Assembly: GCF_017744675.1 (NCBI RefSeq)
Contig: NZ_JAGIAV010000002.1
Coordinates: forward strand, 62,001 to 126,000
DNA length: 64,000 nt
Direction of reading: 5' to 3'
DNA from: Flavobacterium sp.
GTDB lineage: Bacteria; Bacteroidota; Bacteroidia; Flavobacteriales; Flavobacteriaceae
Translations under genes and position numbers: made by a program
Notes under the pieces: model-generated
What the model was told of the DNA's origin: nothing
Databases searched by the model: none
The model's input: only the letters and a program-made list of their open reading frames with translations
Part shown: positions 45,718-54,652 of the stretch, in pieces
Position numbering within the stretch: position 1 is the first letter of the stretch
Layout: each line of letters starts with the position of its first letter

Positions 45718-46635
45718 ATGAGAACAAAATTATTTTTCTTCGTCATTCTGTTAGTTACATGTTCTGGGTATTCACAGCAAGATGCACAGTATACGCAGTA
45801 TATGTATAACACAATAAATATAAATCCTGCCTACGCAGGTTCTCGTGGAGCACTTAGTATTTTTGGCCTTTACCGTACGCAATGGGTTGGTCTAGATGGA
45901 GCACCAGAAACAAGCAGTTTCTCAGTTAACTCTCCACTAAACAATAGCAGGCTAGGAATAGGAGCTTCATTGGTAAATGACAAAATTGGTCCTACAAATG
46001 AAAATAATATTTCAGTCGATCTATCTTATACAATTCAGACATCTGCAGATTTTAAACTTTCATTTGGTATTAAAGGAACTGCAAATATCTTCAACTTAGA
46101 TGTAAACAAATTAAATCCTGCAGATCAGGGCGACCCTCAATTTCAGGATTTAAATAATAAATTTTCTCCCAATGTGGGCGCCGGAGTTTACTGGCATTCT
46201 GATAAAGCATACATTGGATTGTCTGTTCCTAATTTTATTGAAACAAATCGCTATGACGATAATGATGTGGCAATTTATAAAGACAAAATCAATTACTACT
46301 TAATTGGAGGTTACGTATTCAATCTTGATAAATATCAGTATATAAAATTCAAACCTGCTGTTTTAGCCAAAATGGTTCAAGGAGCACCGCTGCAAGTAGA
46401 TCTTTCAGCCAATTTTATGTTCTATGATAAATTCATGCTTGGTGCAGCTTATAGATGGAGCGCTTCTTTAAGTGCTATGGTTGGATTTCAAATCACAGAC
46501 GGACTTTATTTAGGTTACGGTTATGATCGAGAAACTACCAATTTAAACAATTATAATTCAGGTTCACACGAGATCTTCCTGCGTTATGAATTCTTCTCAA
46601 ACAAAGGCAAAATGACAACTCCTCGTTTCTTCTAA
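45718..46635 (+). CDS. PorP/SprF family type IX secretion membrane protein
   Basis: A 305-residue outer-membrane protein with signal peptide (CSGYSQQDAQYTQYMYNTININPAYAGSRG), the hallmark PorP/SprF start, and ~14 beta-strands. PorP/SprF proteins anchor or export a specific type B CTD substrate, generally the product of the gene just upstream; here that is the giant adhesin. Followed after 12 bp by the OmpA-family gene. Confidence 0.93.
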   Translation: MRTKLFFFVILLVTCSGYSQQDAQYTQYMYNTININPAYAGSRGALSIFGLYRTQWVGLDGAPETSSFSVNSPLNNSRLGIGASLVNDKIGPTNENNISVDLSYTIQTSADFKLSFGIKGTANIFNLDVNKLNPADQGDPQFQDLNNKFSPNVGAGVYWHSDKAYIGLSVPNFIETNRYDDNDVAIYKDKINYYLIGGYVFNLDKYQYIKFKPAVLAKMVQGAPLQVDLSANFMFYDKFMLGAAYRWSASLSAMVGFQITDGLYLGYGYDRETTNLNNYNSGSHEIFLRYEFFSNKGKMTTPRFF

Positions 46636-46647
46636 AAATAAGGTATC

Positions 46648-48591
46648 ATGAAAAACTATACACTACTTTTCGTTACAATTATAGGTGCTTTTTCATTTAG
46701 CAGTTATGCACAGCAGTCCAAAATAAATGCAGCAGACAAAAAATATGACAGCTATGCTTACGTAGACGCGATAAAAATTTATGAAAAAGTGGCCAATAAA
46801 GGCTACAAATCTGAAGACATGTTTAAAAAACTAGGAAATGCCTATTATTTCAATTCAGATTTTCAAAATGCTGCAAAATGGTATGGCGAATTATTTGCAA
46901 TGAACCCTAATCCTGAACCTGAATACTATTTTCGATATGCACAGTCTCTAAAATCAACTGGAGATATGGCTAAAGCCAATAAGCTTCTGGAAGATTTTAA
47001 TGCCATTTCAAAAAATGACAACAGGGGAAAGCTCTATAAAGAAGATGTGAACTACCTGGACCAGATAAAAGCAAATTCTGGGAGGTACCAGATAGAAAAT
47101 GCGGGTATCAATAGTAGGTACTCAGATTATGGATCATTTGTTTACAATAACAAAATTTATTTTGCATCTGCGCGAGATACAGGAAATTTTATAAAGCGTA
47201 AACACAAATGGACAGGGGAATATTTCACGAACATTTATAATGCCGATCTAGATCCCGAAACAGGAAGCGCATCTAAAGTAAACAAATTTAAATCGGCCAT
47301 TAACACCAAATTTCACGAAGCATCTCCCGTTTTTACCAAAGACGGAAAAACAGTTTATTTCACCAGAAACAACTATATCGACGGGAAGAAAGGTAAGGAT
47401 GAAAACAAAGTCACATTAGTAAAGTTATACAAAGCAGAGCTGGGAAAAGATAATAAATGGACCAATATTACAGAGCTTCCTTTTAATAGTAATAATTACA
47501 GTACAGCTCACCCAGCTCTTAGCCCAGATGAAAAAACGTTGTATTTTGCTTCAGACATGCCTGGCACAATTGGAGAATCAGATTTGTATAAAGTAAGCAT
47601 TAATCCAAACGGAGGTTTTGGCTCGCCAGAAAGTCTAGGCAACACAATTAATACAGAAGGAAAAGAAACTTATCCGTATGTGACTTCTGAAAATGAAATT
47701 TATTTTGCCTCTGATGGCCATCCTGGTTTGGGAGGATTAGACGTTTTTGTTGCCAATATTGATAAAGATGGAAAAATAAGCAATATCCAAAATGTAGGTG
47801 CCGATGTAAACTCTCCAAAAGATGATTTTGCTTACATCATTGATCCAGAAACAAGAAGAGGATTTTTCTCTTCCAATAAAGATGGCGGACAAGGCTCTGA
47901 TGATATCTATAAATTCTTAGAAACAAGAAGACTTAAATGTACTCAGGAACTGTATGGTATAATATCAGATGCAGAAACAGGAGTTGCTTTGCCAGGTGCA
48001 AAAGTGACTTTGTATGACGATCAAATGAATCTGAAAAATTCTGTCCTTGCAGATGGTACTGGATTATATACCTTTGAGGTAGAATGCGGAAAAACCTATT
48101 ATGTAAGAGCCGAGAAAACGGATTACACAACAAGAGAGCTAAGCGTTACGATCGAAAAAACAAATGGCAAAACCAATCTCCCAATTGCTTTAGAAAAAGC
48201 AACCTGCAAAGTTACTGTGGGAGATGATTTAGGAAAATGTTTTGGCATTAAAATGATTTACTTCGATTTGGATAAATCTAATATTAGAACTGAAGCGGCA
48301 TTGGATTTAGAAAAAATATTGGCTGTTATGAACGATTATCCGAACATGAAACTAGATATCCGTTCGCACACAGACAGTAGAGCTTCTAATCAGTACAACG
48401 AAGCTTTATCTGACCGTAGAGCAAAATCAACAATTCAATGGTTAGTTAAAAACGGAGTCGCTCCGAACCGATTAACTGGAAGAGGATATGGTGAAACAGA
48501 ACTAGTAAACAAATGTTCTGACGGAGTGCCATGTACCGAAGCAGAACATCAGGCCAACAGACGAAGCGAATTTATTATTACAGCTTTATAA
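46648..48591 (+). CDS. OmpA/PD40/TPR protein of the T9SS adhesin operon
   Basis: A 647-residue periplasmic or outer-membrane-linked protein: signal peptide, TPR-like helices (~20-130), PD40 propeller blades (SPDEKTLYFASDMPG, FASDGHPGLGGLDVF), a carboxypeptidase-regulatory-like domain (~430-515) and a C-terminal OmpA domain (~530-647; YFDLDKSNIRTEA, SHTDSRASNQYNEALSDRRA), which binds peptidoglycan. Paralogues of this layout form the third gene of adhesin/SprF modules in gliding Flavobacteria; it likely links the exporter to the cell wall. Confidence 0.92.
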   Translation: MKNYTLLFVTIIGAFSFSSYAQQSKINAADKKYDSYAYVDAIKIYEKVANKGYKSEDMFKKLGNAYYFNSDFQNAAKWYGELFAMNPNPEPEYYFRYAQSLKSTGDMAKANKLLEDFNAISKNDNRGKLYKEDVNYLDQIKANSGRYQIENAGINSRYSDYGSFVYNNKIYFASARDTGNFIKRKHKWTGEYFTNIYNADLDPETGSASKVNKFKSAINTKFHEASPVFTKDGKTVYFTRNNYIDGKKGKDENKVTLVKLYKAELGKDNKWTNITELPFNSNNYSTAHPALSPDEKTLYFASDMPGTIGESDLYKVSINPNGGFGSPESLGNTINTEGKETYPYVTSENEIYFASDGHPGLGGLDVFVANIDKDGKISNIQNVGADVNSPKDDFAYIIDPETRRGFFSSNKDGGQGSDDIYKFLETRRLKCTQELYGIISDAETGVALPGAKVTLYDDQMNLKNSVLADGTGLYTFEVECGKTYYVRAEKTDYTTRELSVTIEKTNGKTNLPIALEKATCKVTVGDDLGKCFGIKMIYFDLDKSNIRTEAALDLEKILAVMNDYPNMKLDIRSHTDSRASNQYNEALSDRRAKSTIQWLVKNGVAPNRLTGRGYGETELVNKCSDGVPCTEAEHQANRRSEFIITAL

Positions 48592-48611
48592 CCTTAAAAA
48601 CAGAAATACAA

Positions 48612-48642
48612 AAAAAAAGCTGCCTTATTGGCAGCTTTTTTT
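48612..48642 (+). terminator. Terminator of the adhesin operon
   Basis: Stem AAAAAAAGCTGCC (48612-48624) / GGCAGCTTTTTTT (48630-48642) with a 5-nt loop. Confidence 0.85.
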
Positions 48643-48648
48643 AATTTA

Positions 48649-48685
48649 AAAAGTCGTTGCAATTCTATGAATTACAACGACTTTT
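48649..48685. terminator. Second hairpin, likely terminator for the CAP gene
   Basis: Arms 48649-48665 and 48669-48685 pair at 16 of 17 positions (one C/A mismatch) around a 3-nt loop, between convergent genes. It serves the leftward transcript that ends at 48712. Confidence 0.6.
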
Positions 48686-48711
48686 AAAAAACCAACCTGT
48701 CCAAATTTTCT

Positions 48712-49218
48712 TTAAAGCTTAACAAATATGTTAGTATAATATTTTTTTCCTGTAGCAGCATCTGTAGTTACAGATAATCCAAAGTGAGTATAATCGCCAA
48801 CTATATTTTCTTTATGGCCTGGACTATCAAGCCAAGCTCTTACCGCCGCCTCTGGAGTTTTGTAATTGTAGGCAACATTCTCTCCTACTTTTTTCGCTCC
48901 CAATACATTAGTCATATTAGTCGATCTTGCCACAAAATCGTTATGATCCACAACATTATTTTGAATCATGTACTTATTATGTTCCTCGCATTTATAAGAT
49001 ATATGATTAACCCTTTCTAGGGCATTTAAACCAATACTAACACGGTATTCGTTTATTAACCTCATCGTTTCTATCTCAGTATCGTTGTAAGTGTAATTGG
49101 CAACTAGCGCTTCTGTTGGAGTAGTAGAATTCGGGCTGGCCTCGGCAGTATCAGCAGAACATGCGTTCATTGCGACTAAAATCGCAATGAACAACATGGT
49201 GCGCATAATCTTTTTCAT
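48712..49218 (-). CDS. CAP (SCP/PR1) domain lipoprotein
   Basis: A 168-residue exported protein: lipobox MNACS near residue 19, then a CAP domain with ETMRLINEYRVSIGLNAL, HNKYMIQNNVVDHNDF, GENVAYNYKTPEAAVRAWLDSPGHKENI and YYTNIFVK. The four CAP signature regions, including the His and Glu residues of the putative site, are present. Bacterial CAP proteins (YkwD type) have unclear function. Several in-frame ATGs (49230, 49224, 49218) exist; I use 49218 since MKKIMRTML makes the most typical signal. Confidence 0.88.
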   Translation of the reverse strand: MKKIMRTMLFIAILVAMNACSADTAEASPNSTTPTEALVANYTYNDTEIETMRLINEYRVSIGLNALERVNHISYKCEEHNKYMIQNNVVDHNDFVARSTNMTNVLGAKKVGENVAYNYKTPEAAVRAWLDSPGHKENIVGDYTHFGLSVTTDAATGKKYYTNIFVKL

Positions 49219-49392
49219 AATCATCAGCATTTTAGCGGTTTAAAGTAAATGTTGGGGCAAATCCTTTAAATTTATCTTTGAATAAATATCGTTTGCTTTA
49301 TTTGTGTTCCAAACGTATTCATTTTACCGTTAAACTACAAAATTAATCGATGAAATGCATGTATTTTTTATTTACAGATGTATTTTCCTATA

Positions 49393-50037
49393 CTAAGAAG
49401 ATAATCGTTCAATTTTCCAAGAAAAATCGGACTGACTTGTATAACGAATTCTATCATGAAGTCTATTAGGTCTTCCTTGCCAGAATTCAACTTGTAGCGG
49501 AGTTACAATATAACCGCCCCAATTTTCAGGTCTTGGAATTGGCTTTCCTTCATACTCTGTTTCTAGTTTTTTTAAGTTTTCTTCTAGAAAAGTTCGTGAC
49601 GGAATTACTTCGCTTTGATGAGAAACAATTGCTCCAAGCTTACTTCCATCAGGACGAGAATCAAAGTAATTATCTGAAATAATTTCAGACGTTTTCTGTG
49701 CAATTCCCTTTATAATAACCTGACGTTCCATTTCCTGCCAAAAGAAAGACAGACAAATATTTGGATTTGCTTCTATCGCTTTTCCTTTTTCAGAATTATA
49801 ATTGGTGTAGAATATAAACCCTTCTTCAGAAAATTTCTTCAATAAAACCACACGAGATTTCGGGAAACCGTCCAATCCAATTGTAGAAACCGTCATGGCA
49901 TTCACCTCACCACTTCCGCCAAAATCCTCCACTTCATGAAACCATCGGTTAAAAAGATTAATCGGATCTTCTGGAATATTAGTTTCTAACAATTCACTTT
50001 TCTCGTAAGATTTTCTATAATTGCTTAAATCGTTCAT
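49393..50037 (-). CDS. pdxH: Pyridoxamine 5'-phosphate oxidase
   Basis: A 214-residue FMN enzyme that makes pyridoxal 5'-phosphate from PNP or PMP. It contains PINLFNRWFHEVE, NAMTVSTIGLDGFPKSRVVLLK (FMN phosphate), FYTNYNSEKGKAI and the C-terminal VEFWQGRPNRLHDRIRY dimer signature. ATG 50037 gives the standard length; upstream codons MKPETKNTKKA are non-conserved and derive from the spacer repeat. Confidence 0.96.
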   Translation of the reverse strand: MNDLSNYRKSYEKSELLETNIPEDPINLFNRWFHEVEDFGGSGEVNAMTVSTIGLDGFPKSRVVLLKKFSEEGFIFYTNYNSEKGKAIEANPNICLSFFWQEMERQVIIKGIAQKTSEIISDNYFDSRPDGSKLGAIVSHQSEVIPSRTFLEENLKKLETEYEGKPIPRPENWGGYIVTPLQVEFWQGRPNRLHDRIRYTSQSDFSWKIERLSS

Positions 50038-50040
50038 AGC

Positions 50041-50166
50041 TTTTTTTGTGTTTTTTGTTTCAGGTTTCAAGTTTCAAGTTTTACACGTTGCCATCCTGAG
50101 CGGAGTCGAAGGTTTTTTTGTTTAAAAACTTAGAATCTCAGAACCTTAGCATCTTAGCATCTTTTT
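50041..50166. repeat. Spacer with dispersed words (GTTTCAAGTTTCAAG; CCTGAGCGGAGTCGAAGG)
   Basis: CAGGTTTCAAGTTTCAAG occurs here and again at 51591-51608, and CATCCTGAGCGGAGTCGAAGG resembles a dispersed bacterial repeat. Between pdxH and rnz; no gene seen. Confidence 0.45.
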
Positions 50167-51072
50167 TCATAACTCAAAACTTACCCCGTCATCTCCCAAA
50201 AGAACATGTGGAAAAATTTCTTCTGCCTCTGTTTTAAAACGCTCCAACCCATCATAACGCGTTGAATAGTGTCCTAAAATTAACTGTTTTACATTTGCTT
50301 TTAAAGCAATTTTTGCTGCTTCTTTTGCAGTAGAATGCAATGTTTTTTCTGCTAGTCTCGCTTCCGATTCTAAAAATGTCGATTCGTGATATAAAACATC
50401 AGCATTCTGTATTATTGGAATTATCTCTTCATAATATACCGTATCAGAACAGAAGGCATAGCTCTTTGCTGGCGGAGGATCAAAAGTTAGTTTTTCATTT
50501 TCGACTACCGTTCCATTGTCAAGTGTGATATCGCTTCCGTTTTTGATTTTCTGATAATACGCTACATGAATATTATAACGTTGAACTGCTTCAACATCTA
50601 ATTTTCTTTCATCTGGTTTTTCCTGAAATAAAAAACCGTTGGTATACACACGATGTTTGAGCGGAATCGTTTTCACAATAACTTTTTTATCTTCAAAGAT
50701 TACTTCGCTTTCTTTTGATTCTAATTCATGGAAAAACAAAGAGTATGTAGTCCAAGATTCTGTCAATTTCAGTTGAAGCAAAATCAGTTCTTTAATTCCT
50801 TTTGGACCGTAAATATGAAGATCGGTAGTTCTTCCTAAAAGCGAAAAAGTCGAGATAGTTCCAATTAATCCAAACAGATGATCTCCGTGAAGATGTGAGA
50901 TAAAAATGTGATTAATTTTAGAGAATTTAATTTTGTTTTTGCGAAGCTGTACCTGAGTTCCTTCACCACAATCAATTAAAAACAACCTGTTTTTAATCTC
51001 TAAAACCTGCGAAGTCGGATTAGTAAGCGTTCTGGGAGTTGCGGCATAACAGCCAAGTATAGTTAATTTCAA
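50167..51072 (-). CDS. rnz: Ribonuclease Z
   Basis: A 301-residue beta-lactamase-fold nuclease that removes tRNA 3' trailers. The HxHxDH zinc motif appears as SHLHGDHLFGL, with LIDCGEGTQVQLRK upstream and further metal ligands in SDTVYYEE, HESTF and LGHYSTRY. Length and order match the short bacterial RNase Z. It is 97 bp downstream of the STAS-like gene on the same strand, with a hairpin repeat between. Confidence 0.96.
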   Translation of the reverse strand: MKLTILGCYAATPRTLTNPTSQVLEIKNRLFLIDCGEGTQVQLRKNKIKFSKINHIFISHLHGDHLFGLIGTISTFSLLGRTTDLHIYGPKGIKELILLQLKLTESWTTYSLFFHELESKESEVIFEDKKVIVKTIPLKHRVYTNGFLFQEKPDERKLDVEAVQRYNIHVAYYQKIKNGSDITLDNGTVVENEKLTFDPPPAKSYAFCSDTVYYEEIIPIIQNADVLYHESTFLESEARLAEKTLHSTAKEAAKIALKANVKQLILGHYSTRYDGLERFKTEAEEIFPHVLLGDDGVSFEL

Positions 51073-51077
51073 TTTTA

Positions 51078-51157
51078 TTGTTTATTCGTTTATCTGGCAA
51101 ATCGTTTAATCGTATAAAATTAAATCAAATCGATTAAACGGTCAAACGAATAAACAA
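51078..51157. repeat. Nested inverted repeat (TTGTTTATTCGTTT ... CGATTAAACG)
   Basis: Outer arms 51078-51091 / 51144-51157 and inner words ATCGTTTAATCG (51101-51112) and CGATTAAACG (51131-51140) are complementary. The same CGATTAAAC words fill the pyrR-pyrB spacer. Confidence 0.55.
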
Positions 51158-51169
51158 TTAAACCAATAT

Positions 51170-51499
51170 TTAAAATCCTAAATCTCGTTCGATTTCTTCC
51201 ATTTCGATAATATCATGTGCTTCTAAAAGAGAAGGCACGACTGCCAATTTATCTGAAATAGCATTAAAATCAAGATCTGAAGCTACAATTACAAATGATT
51301 TTTTTGCTTTTTTATGTATTTTAGAAAGTGGTAAAAAAGCTTTTAAATCTTTTTCGGCAATCACGTCAGCAGATAAATCGATTATAATATTTTGTTTTTC
51401 AAAAGTTTTAAACTGTTGCGTAACATTTTCCAAGAAAGCATTTACATCTCCTTGCGTGTCTTTAATAGTAACGGTATGTCCTTTTTGATCTACTTTCAT
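51170..51499 (-). CDS. STAS-like small protein upstream of rnz
   Basis: A 109-residue soluble protein with alternating strands and helices (HTVTIKDTQGDVNAFLENV, NIIIDLSADVI, SFVIVASDLDFNAI) consistent with a STAS/SpoIIAA-like fold, ending in the well-conserved-looking EMEEIERDLGF. Databases sometimes call it ribonuclease Z because of its neighbour; it has no nuclease motif. It may be co-transcribed with rnz. Confidence 0.7.
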   Translation of the reverse strand: MKVDQKGHTVTIKDTQGDVNAFLENVTQQFKTFEKQNIIIDLSADVIAEKDLKAFLPLSKIHKKAKKSFVIVASDLDFNAISDKLAVVPSLLEAHDIIEMEEIERDLGF

Positions 51500-51627
51500 T
51501 TTTTAATTTATGGGGCTTATATAAAAATTGATTTTCTGAGAGCTAAGGTACGAAGTTTTTTTATTTGTTGTTTTTCGTTTTTTTAGTTTCAGGTTTCAAG
51601 TTTCAAGCTGTATTACGTGAAGTTTGG

Positions 51628-51777
51628 TTTTACCGCAAAGCACGCTAAGTCTTTACATCTCAGTTTGTACTGAAACCCGCAAAGTTCGCAAAGCTAAATC
51701 TACATAAAGCTTTGCGAACTTTGCGTATTTATTAAGTTTGGCTTGTTTAAAAAAACTTAGCGTACTTTGCGGTAAAA
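51628..51777. repeat. Two nested inverted repeats in the 51.5-51.8 kb spacer
   Basis: Outer arms 51628-51650 (TTTTACCGCAAAG, CGCTAAGT) and 51755-51777 pair at 22 of 23 positions; inner arms 51678-51695 (CGCAAAGTTCGCAAAGCT) and 51708-51725 are perfect. The region lies between the pyrB stop and the STAS-like gene start. Related words occur at 13323 and 58680. No gene is seen in 51500-51823. Confidence 0.65.
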
Positions 51778-51823
51778 AAATATTATTCCGACAATAACTT
51801 GAAACATTAAACTTGAAACAAAT

Positions 51824-52753
51824 CTAAGCCTGTATTTTCGAAGCCAAAAGATAAATAACCGCCATTCTAATCGCTACACCATTTTCAACCTGATTTAAAA
51901 TCACAGATTGATCAGAATCAGCAACTTCAGAAGTGATCTCTACTCCTCTATTGATTGGTCCTGGGTGCATGATTACGATTTCTTTACTTAGCGAATCCAG
52001 AAGCGGTTTATCTACTCCGTATTGCTGTGCGTACTCACGTGTTGATGGAAAGAAATTCACATCCATACGTTCATTTTGCACACGAAGCATATTTGCAACA
52101 TCACACCATTCAAGAGCTTTACGTAAATTCGGTTCAACGGTAACTCCAAGCGATTCAATATATCTCGGAATCAATGTTTTTGGTCCACATACTTTTACCT
52201 CAGCACCTTGCATCTGCAAAGCATATATGTTGGATAAAGCAACTCTCGAATGCAGAATATCACCCACAATCACCACTTTTTTTCCAGCCACATCACCCAG
52301 TTTTTCTCTGATAGAGTAACTGTCTAGTAAAGCCTGAGTTGGATGTTCGTGTGCGCCGTCACCTGCATTTACAATACTTGCTTTGACATTTTTAGATAAA
52401 AAATAAGCCGCTCCGGGATTGGAGTGGCGCATTACAACCATATCCACTTTCATCGAAAGGATATTATTAACAGTATCAATCAAGGTCTCTCCTTTTTTAA
52501 CTGATGACTGAGCTGCAGAAAAACTGATTACATCAGCAGATAAACGTTTCTGCGCTAATTCGAAAGAGAGTTTGGTTCTGGTGCTGTTTTCGAAGAAAAT
52601 ATTGGCAATAGTAATATCTCGTAATGAAGGAACTTTTTTAATCGGTCTATTAATGACTTCTTTAAAATGATCTGCCGTTTCAAAAATCAGGTTAATATCA
52701 TTCTCGTTGATATATTTGATTCCTAATAAATGATTTACGCTTAATTCTTTCAT
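51824..52753 (-). CDS. pyrB: Aspartate carbamoyltransferase, catalytic subunit
   Basis: A 309-residue enzyme joining carbamoyl phosphate and aspartate in de novo pyrimidine synthesis. It shows the carbamoyl-phosphate motif FFENSTRTKLSFELA, the HPTQALLD segment and MHPGPINRGVEI. No regulatory pyrI is adjacent, as usual in this phylum. It follows pyrR on the same strand, so the pair is probably co-regulated. Confidence 0.96.
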   Translation of the reverse strand: MKELSVNHLLGIKYINENDINLIFETADHFKEVINRPIKKVPSLRDITIANIFFENSTRTKLSFELAQKRLSADVISFSAAQSSVKKGETLIDTVNNILSMKVDMVVMRHSNPGAAYFLSKNVKASIVNAGDGAHEHPTQALLDSYSIREKLGDVAGKKVVIVGDILHSRVALSNIYALQMQGAEVKVCGPKTLIPRYIESLGVTVEPNLRKALEWCDVANMLRVQNERMDVNFFPSTREYAQQYGVDKPLLDSLSKEIVIMHPGPINRGVEITSEVADSDQSVILNQVENGVAIRMAVIYLLASKIQA

Positions 52754-52908
52754 GTTTAATGTTTAACTGTTTATTTGTTGAATCGTTTAATCGTTTGCTT
52801 TGCGATTAAACAGTTAACCGATTTAACGATTAACTATTTTTATAATTTTTAATTGAGTAATCGAAATGAATCGATTAAACAATTAACCGATTAAACGATT
52901 AACCAAAT
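52754..52908. repeat. CGATTAAAC hairpin words between pyrR and pyrB
   Basis: GTTTAATCG (52785-52793) pairs with CGATTAAAC (52803-52811), and CGATTAAAC/CGATTAACT words recur several times to 52905. The words also appear before rnz (51078-51157), so they belong to a dispersed repeat rather than a pyr-specific attenuator. Confidence 0.55.
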
Positions 52909-53448
52909 TTAATTTGTCACTAAGTGAACAACATCTTCACCATCATTTTCTTTCCAGCTTACAATCACTTTTTCGCCATTAATGGCATCTACCTGACGAC
53001 CGCGATAATCGGGCTGAATTGGCAAATGACGGCTGAAACGTCTGTCGATTAAAACTAACAATTCGATCTCTGAAGGTCTCCCAAAAGATTGAATAGCAGT
53101 TAGCGCAGAACGAATGCTTCGGCCTGTAAACAAAACGTCATCAATAAAAATGACTTTTTTGTCTTCGACTATAAAATTGATTTGAGTTTTGTTGGCTTCA
53201 AGTGGTTTTTCTGTACGACGAAAATCATCTCTAAAAAAAGTAATATCCAAATACCCCAAAGAAATCTCAGGAACTTGGTATTCGTTTTCTAAAATTTGTT
53301 TTAAACGTTCAGCTAAAAAAACGCCTCTTGGCTGAATTCCCACTAAAATAGTATTTGAAAAATCAAGATGTTTTTCGATTAACTGACAAGCCAAACGGTG
53401 AAGTATGATAGTAACTTCTTTTGAATTAAGTAATACTTTCTGGCTCAT
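52909..53448 (-). CDS. pyrR: Bifunctional pyr operon regulator / uracil phosphoribosyltransferase PyrR
   Basis: A 179-residue type I phosphoribosyltransferase with the PRPP loop VIFIDDVLFTGRSIRSAL and GIQPRGVFLAERL, plus the late DRRFSRHLPIQPDY typical of PyrR. PyrR binds pyr mRNA in Bacillus and also makes UMP from uracil. I start at ATG 53448 (MSQKVLLNSKEV), the family start; the open frame runs 32 codons further without conservation. Next to pyrB. Confidence 0.94.
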   Translation of the reverse strand: MSQKVLLNSKEVTIILHRLACQLIEKHLDFSNTILVGIQPRGVFLAERLKQILENEYQVPEISLGYLDITFFRDDFRRTEKPLEANKTQINFIVEDKKVIFIDDVLFTGRSIRSALTAIQSFGRPSEIELLVLIDRRFSRHLPIQPDYRGRQVDAINGEKVIVSWKENDGEDVVHLVTN

Positions 53449-53612
53449 AATTAATTGTAATGATTGATCGGGCAAATATACGGAATCTGATTTTATTTGT
53501 TGGGGTGTTAAGAAAGGAAATATTTTTTGTCTTTTATATTTCATTTGTCCTTTTATAATATATTTTCGTACTCTAAATATTTTTATTTCATAAGTTCAAT
53601 ACAAAATAACAA

Positions 53613-54329
53613 ATGAATCAAACTTTAATTGAAAATGTAAGACTTGCTATCAATCCTAAATTTCAAGATTGGGTTTTATTTCAAAACGGTAGCTACATTA
53701 TTTTTAATAATACTGATGCAATTGGAGACATAAGAAAAGAGGCTATGAAAATTATGGCTGAATATGGCCCTGTTCATATAGGATCTCCTGCGGGCGATTT
53801 CGGAGTCACTACACTTAAAAAAGCTGAAGGATGGTCTATTTCAGGACATTACTATGGAATGTATACCTATGTTCACCCGTCAGAAATAAGTGAAATAACT
53901 TTAAATGAAAGTGAAATTGGCTTATTTGGTCGTTCAAAAAGAGACTTAGATGGTCAAAATCCCATTATCATACATATTAACAAAAAAGATATTGATGTAA
54001 AATTAATCGCTGGATTTACTGGTATAAAAAAAATACCCCTGCCTTTTGTCTGGGCAATAAACAATTACAATCCGAAATTAATTTTAAAAGAAGAATCTTT
54101 TGAACATAGAGGTGGTTTTTGGGGCAAAACTGATTACTATGAGAATATTGAAAAAATTGACATCTATTTAGCTTACAAAACCACTAACATTGAAATCACG
54201 AAAATAGATTCAAAATTTACTTTTGTTGGAAATACAAACAATAATCTCGAACTAAAAAAATGTTTAGCATTCTTTCACGAAAAAAAATGCATTCTGACAC
54301 AAAAAGCTTTAGATTTTTTAAATCAATAA
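53613..54329 (+). CDS. Hypothetical protein
   Basis: A 238-residue soluble protein, MNQTLIENVRLAINPKFQDWV. N-terminal half includes GPVHIGSPAGDFGVTTL and GHYYGMYTYVHPSEI; no signal, TM helices or catalytic motif that I recognise. It stands between divergent pyrR and a repeat array that begins 16 bp after its stop. Confidence 0.7.
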   Translation: MNQTLIENVRLAINPKFQDWVLFQNGSYIIFNNTDAIGDIRKEAMKIMAEYGPVHIGSPAGDFGVTTLKKAEGWSISGHYYGMYTYVHPSEISEITLNESEIGLFGRSKRDLDGQNPIIIHINKKDIDVKLIAGFTGIKKIPLPFVWAINNYNPKLILKEESFEHRGGFWGKTDYYENIEKIDIYLAYKTTNIEITKIDSKFTFVGNTNNNLELKKCLAFFHEKKCILTQKALDFLNQ

Positions 54330-54344
54330 TATTTTCACAAAAAA

Positions 54345-54542
54345 ATTCCGTAGGAATGAAACATTTTGTAGCAACGGATTTTAATCCGTTGAGAAATTAA
54401 TCGGCATTTACATGGAGTTCCATCGGAACGGTACATATATAAGGCATTAAATGTGTCGAACCTACGGCTCTTCTAATCAATCCTCATTATTACTGACCGG
54501 ATTAAAATCCGGCCCTACAATATTTATTCGAGCCGATGGCTC
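54345..54542. repeat. Second array of bipartite two-hairpin (REP-like) elements
   Basis: Plus-strand unit: ATTCC-GTA-GGAAT (54345-54357), spacer ATTTTGTAGC, CAACGGATTTTAATCCGTTG (54372-54391). Solitary small hairpins: GTTCC-ATC-GGAAC (54417-54429) and GAACC-TAC-GGCTC (54458-54470, one wobble on the other strand). Minus-strand unit: CCGGATTAAAATCCGG (54497-54512), spacer, GAGCC-GAT-GGCTC (54530-54542). Arms differ from the first array by paired changes. The spacer 54330-54652 contains nothing else. Confidence 0.8.
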
Positions 54543-54652
54543 CCTTTCTTTGAGATTTATCTCCAAATCCTAAAACATTTACAAAAAATTCTATAACACC
54601 TTTTCTTGATTCTTGAATTAATTTTAATTACAAACTTTAAAACATCAGAATC

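Noticed and set aside
52754..52908. PyrR-dependent attenuator between pyrR and pyrB
   Set aside because: The hairpin words also occur before rnz (51078-51157), so they look like a dispersed repeat; no T-tract terminator/antiterminator pair was evident.
53449..53544. 32-codon N-terminal extension of PyrR
   Set aside because: PyrR family proteins begin at the internal MSQKVLLNSKEV; the extension is AT-rich and not conserved in type.
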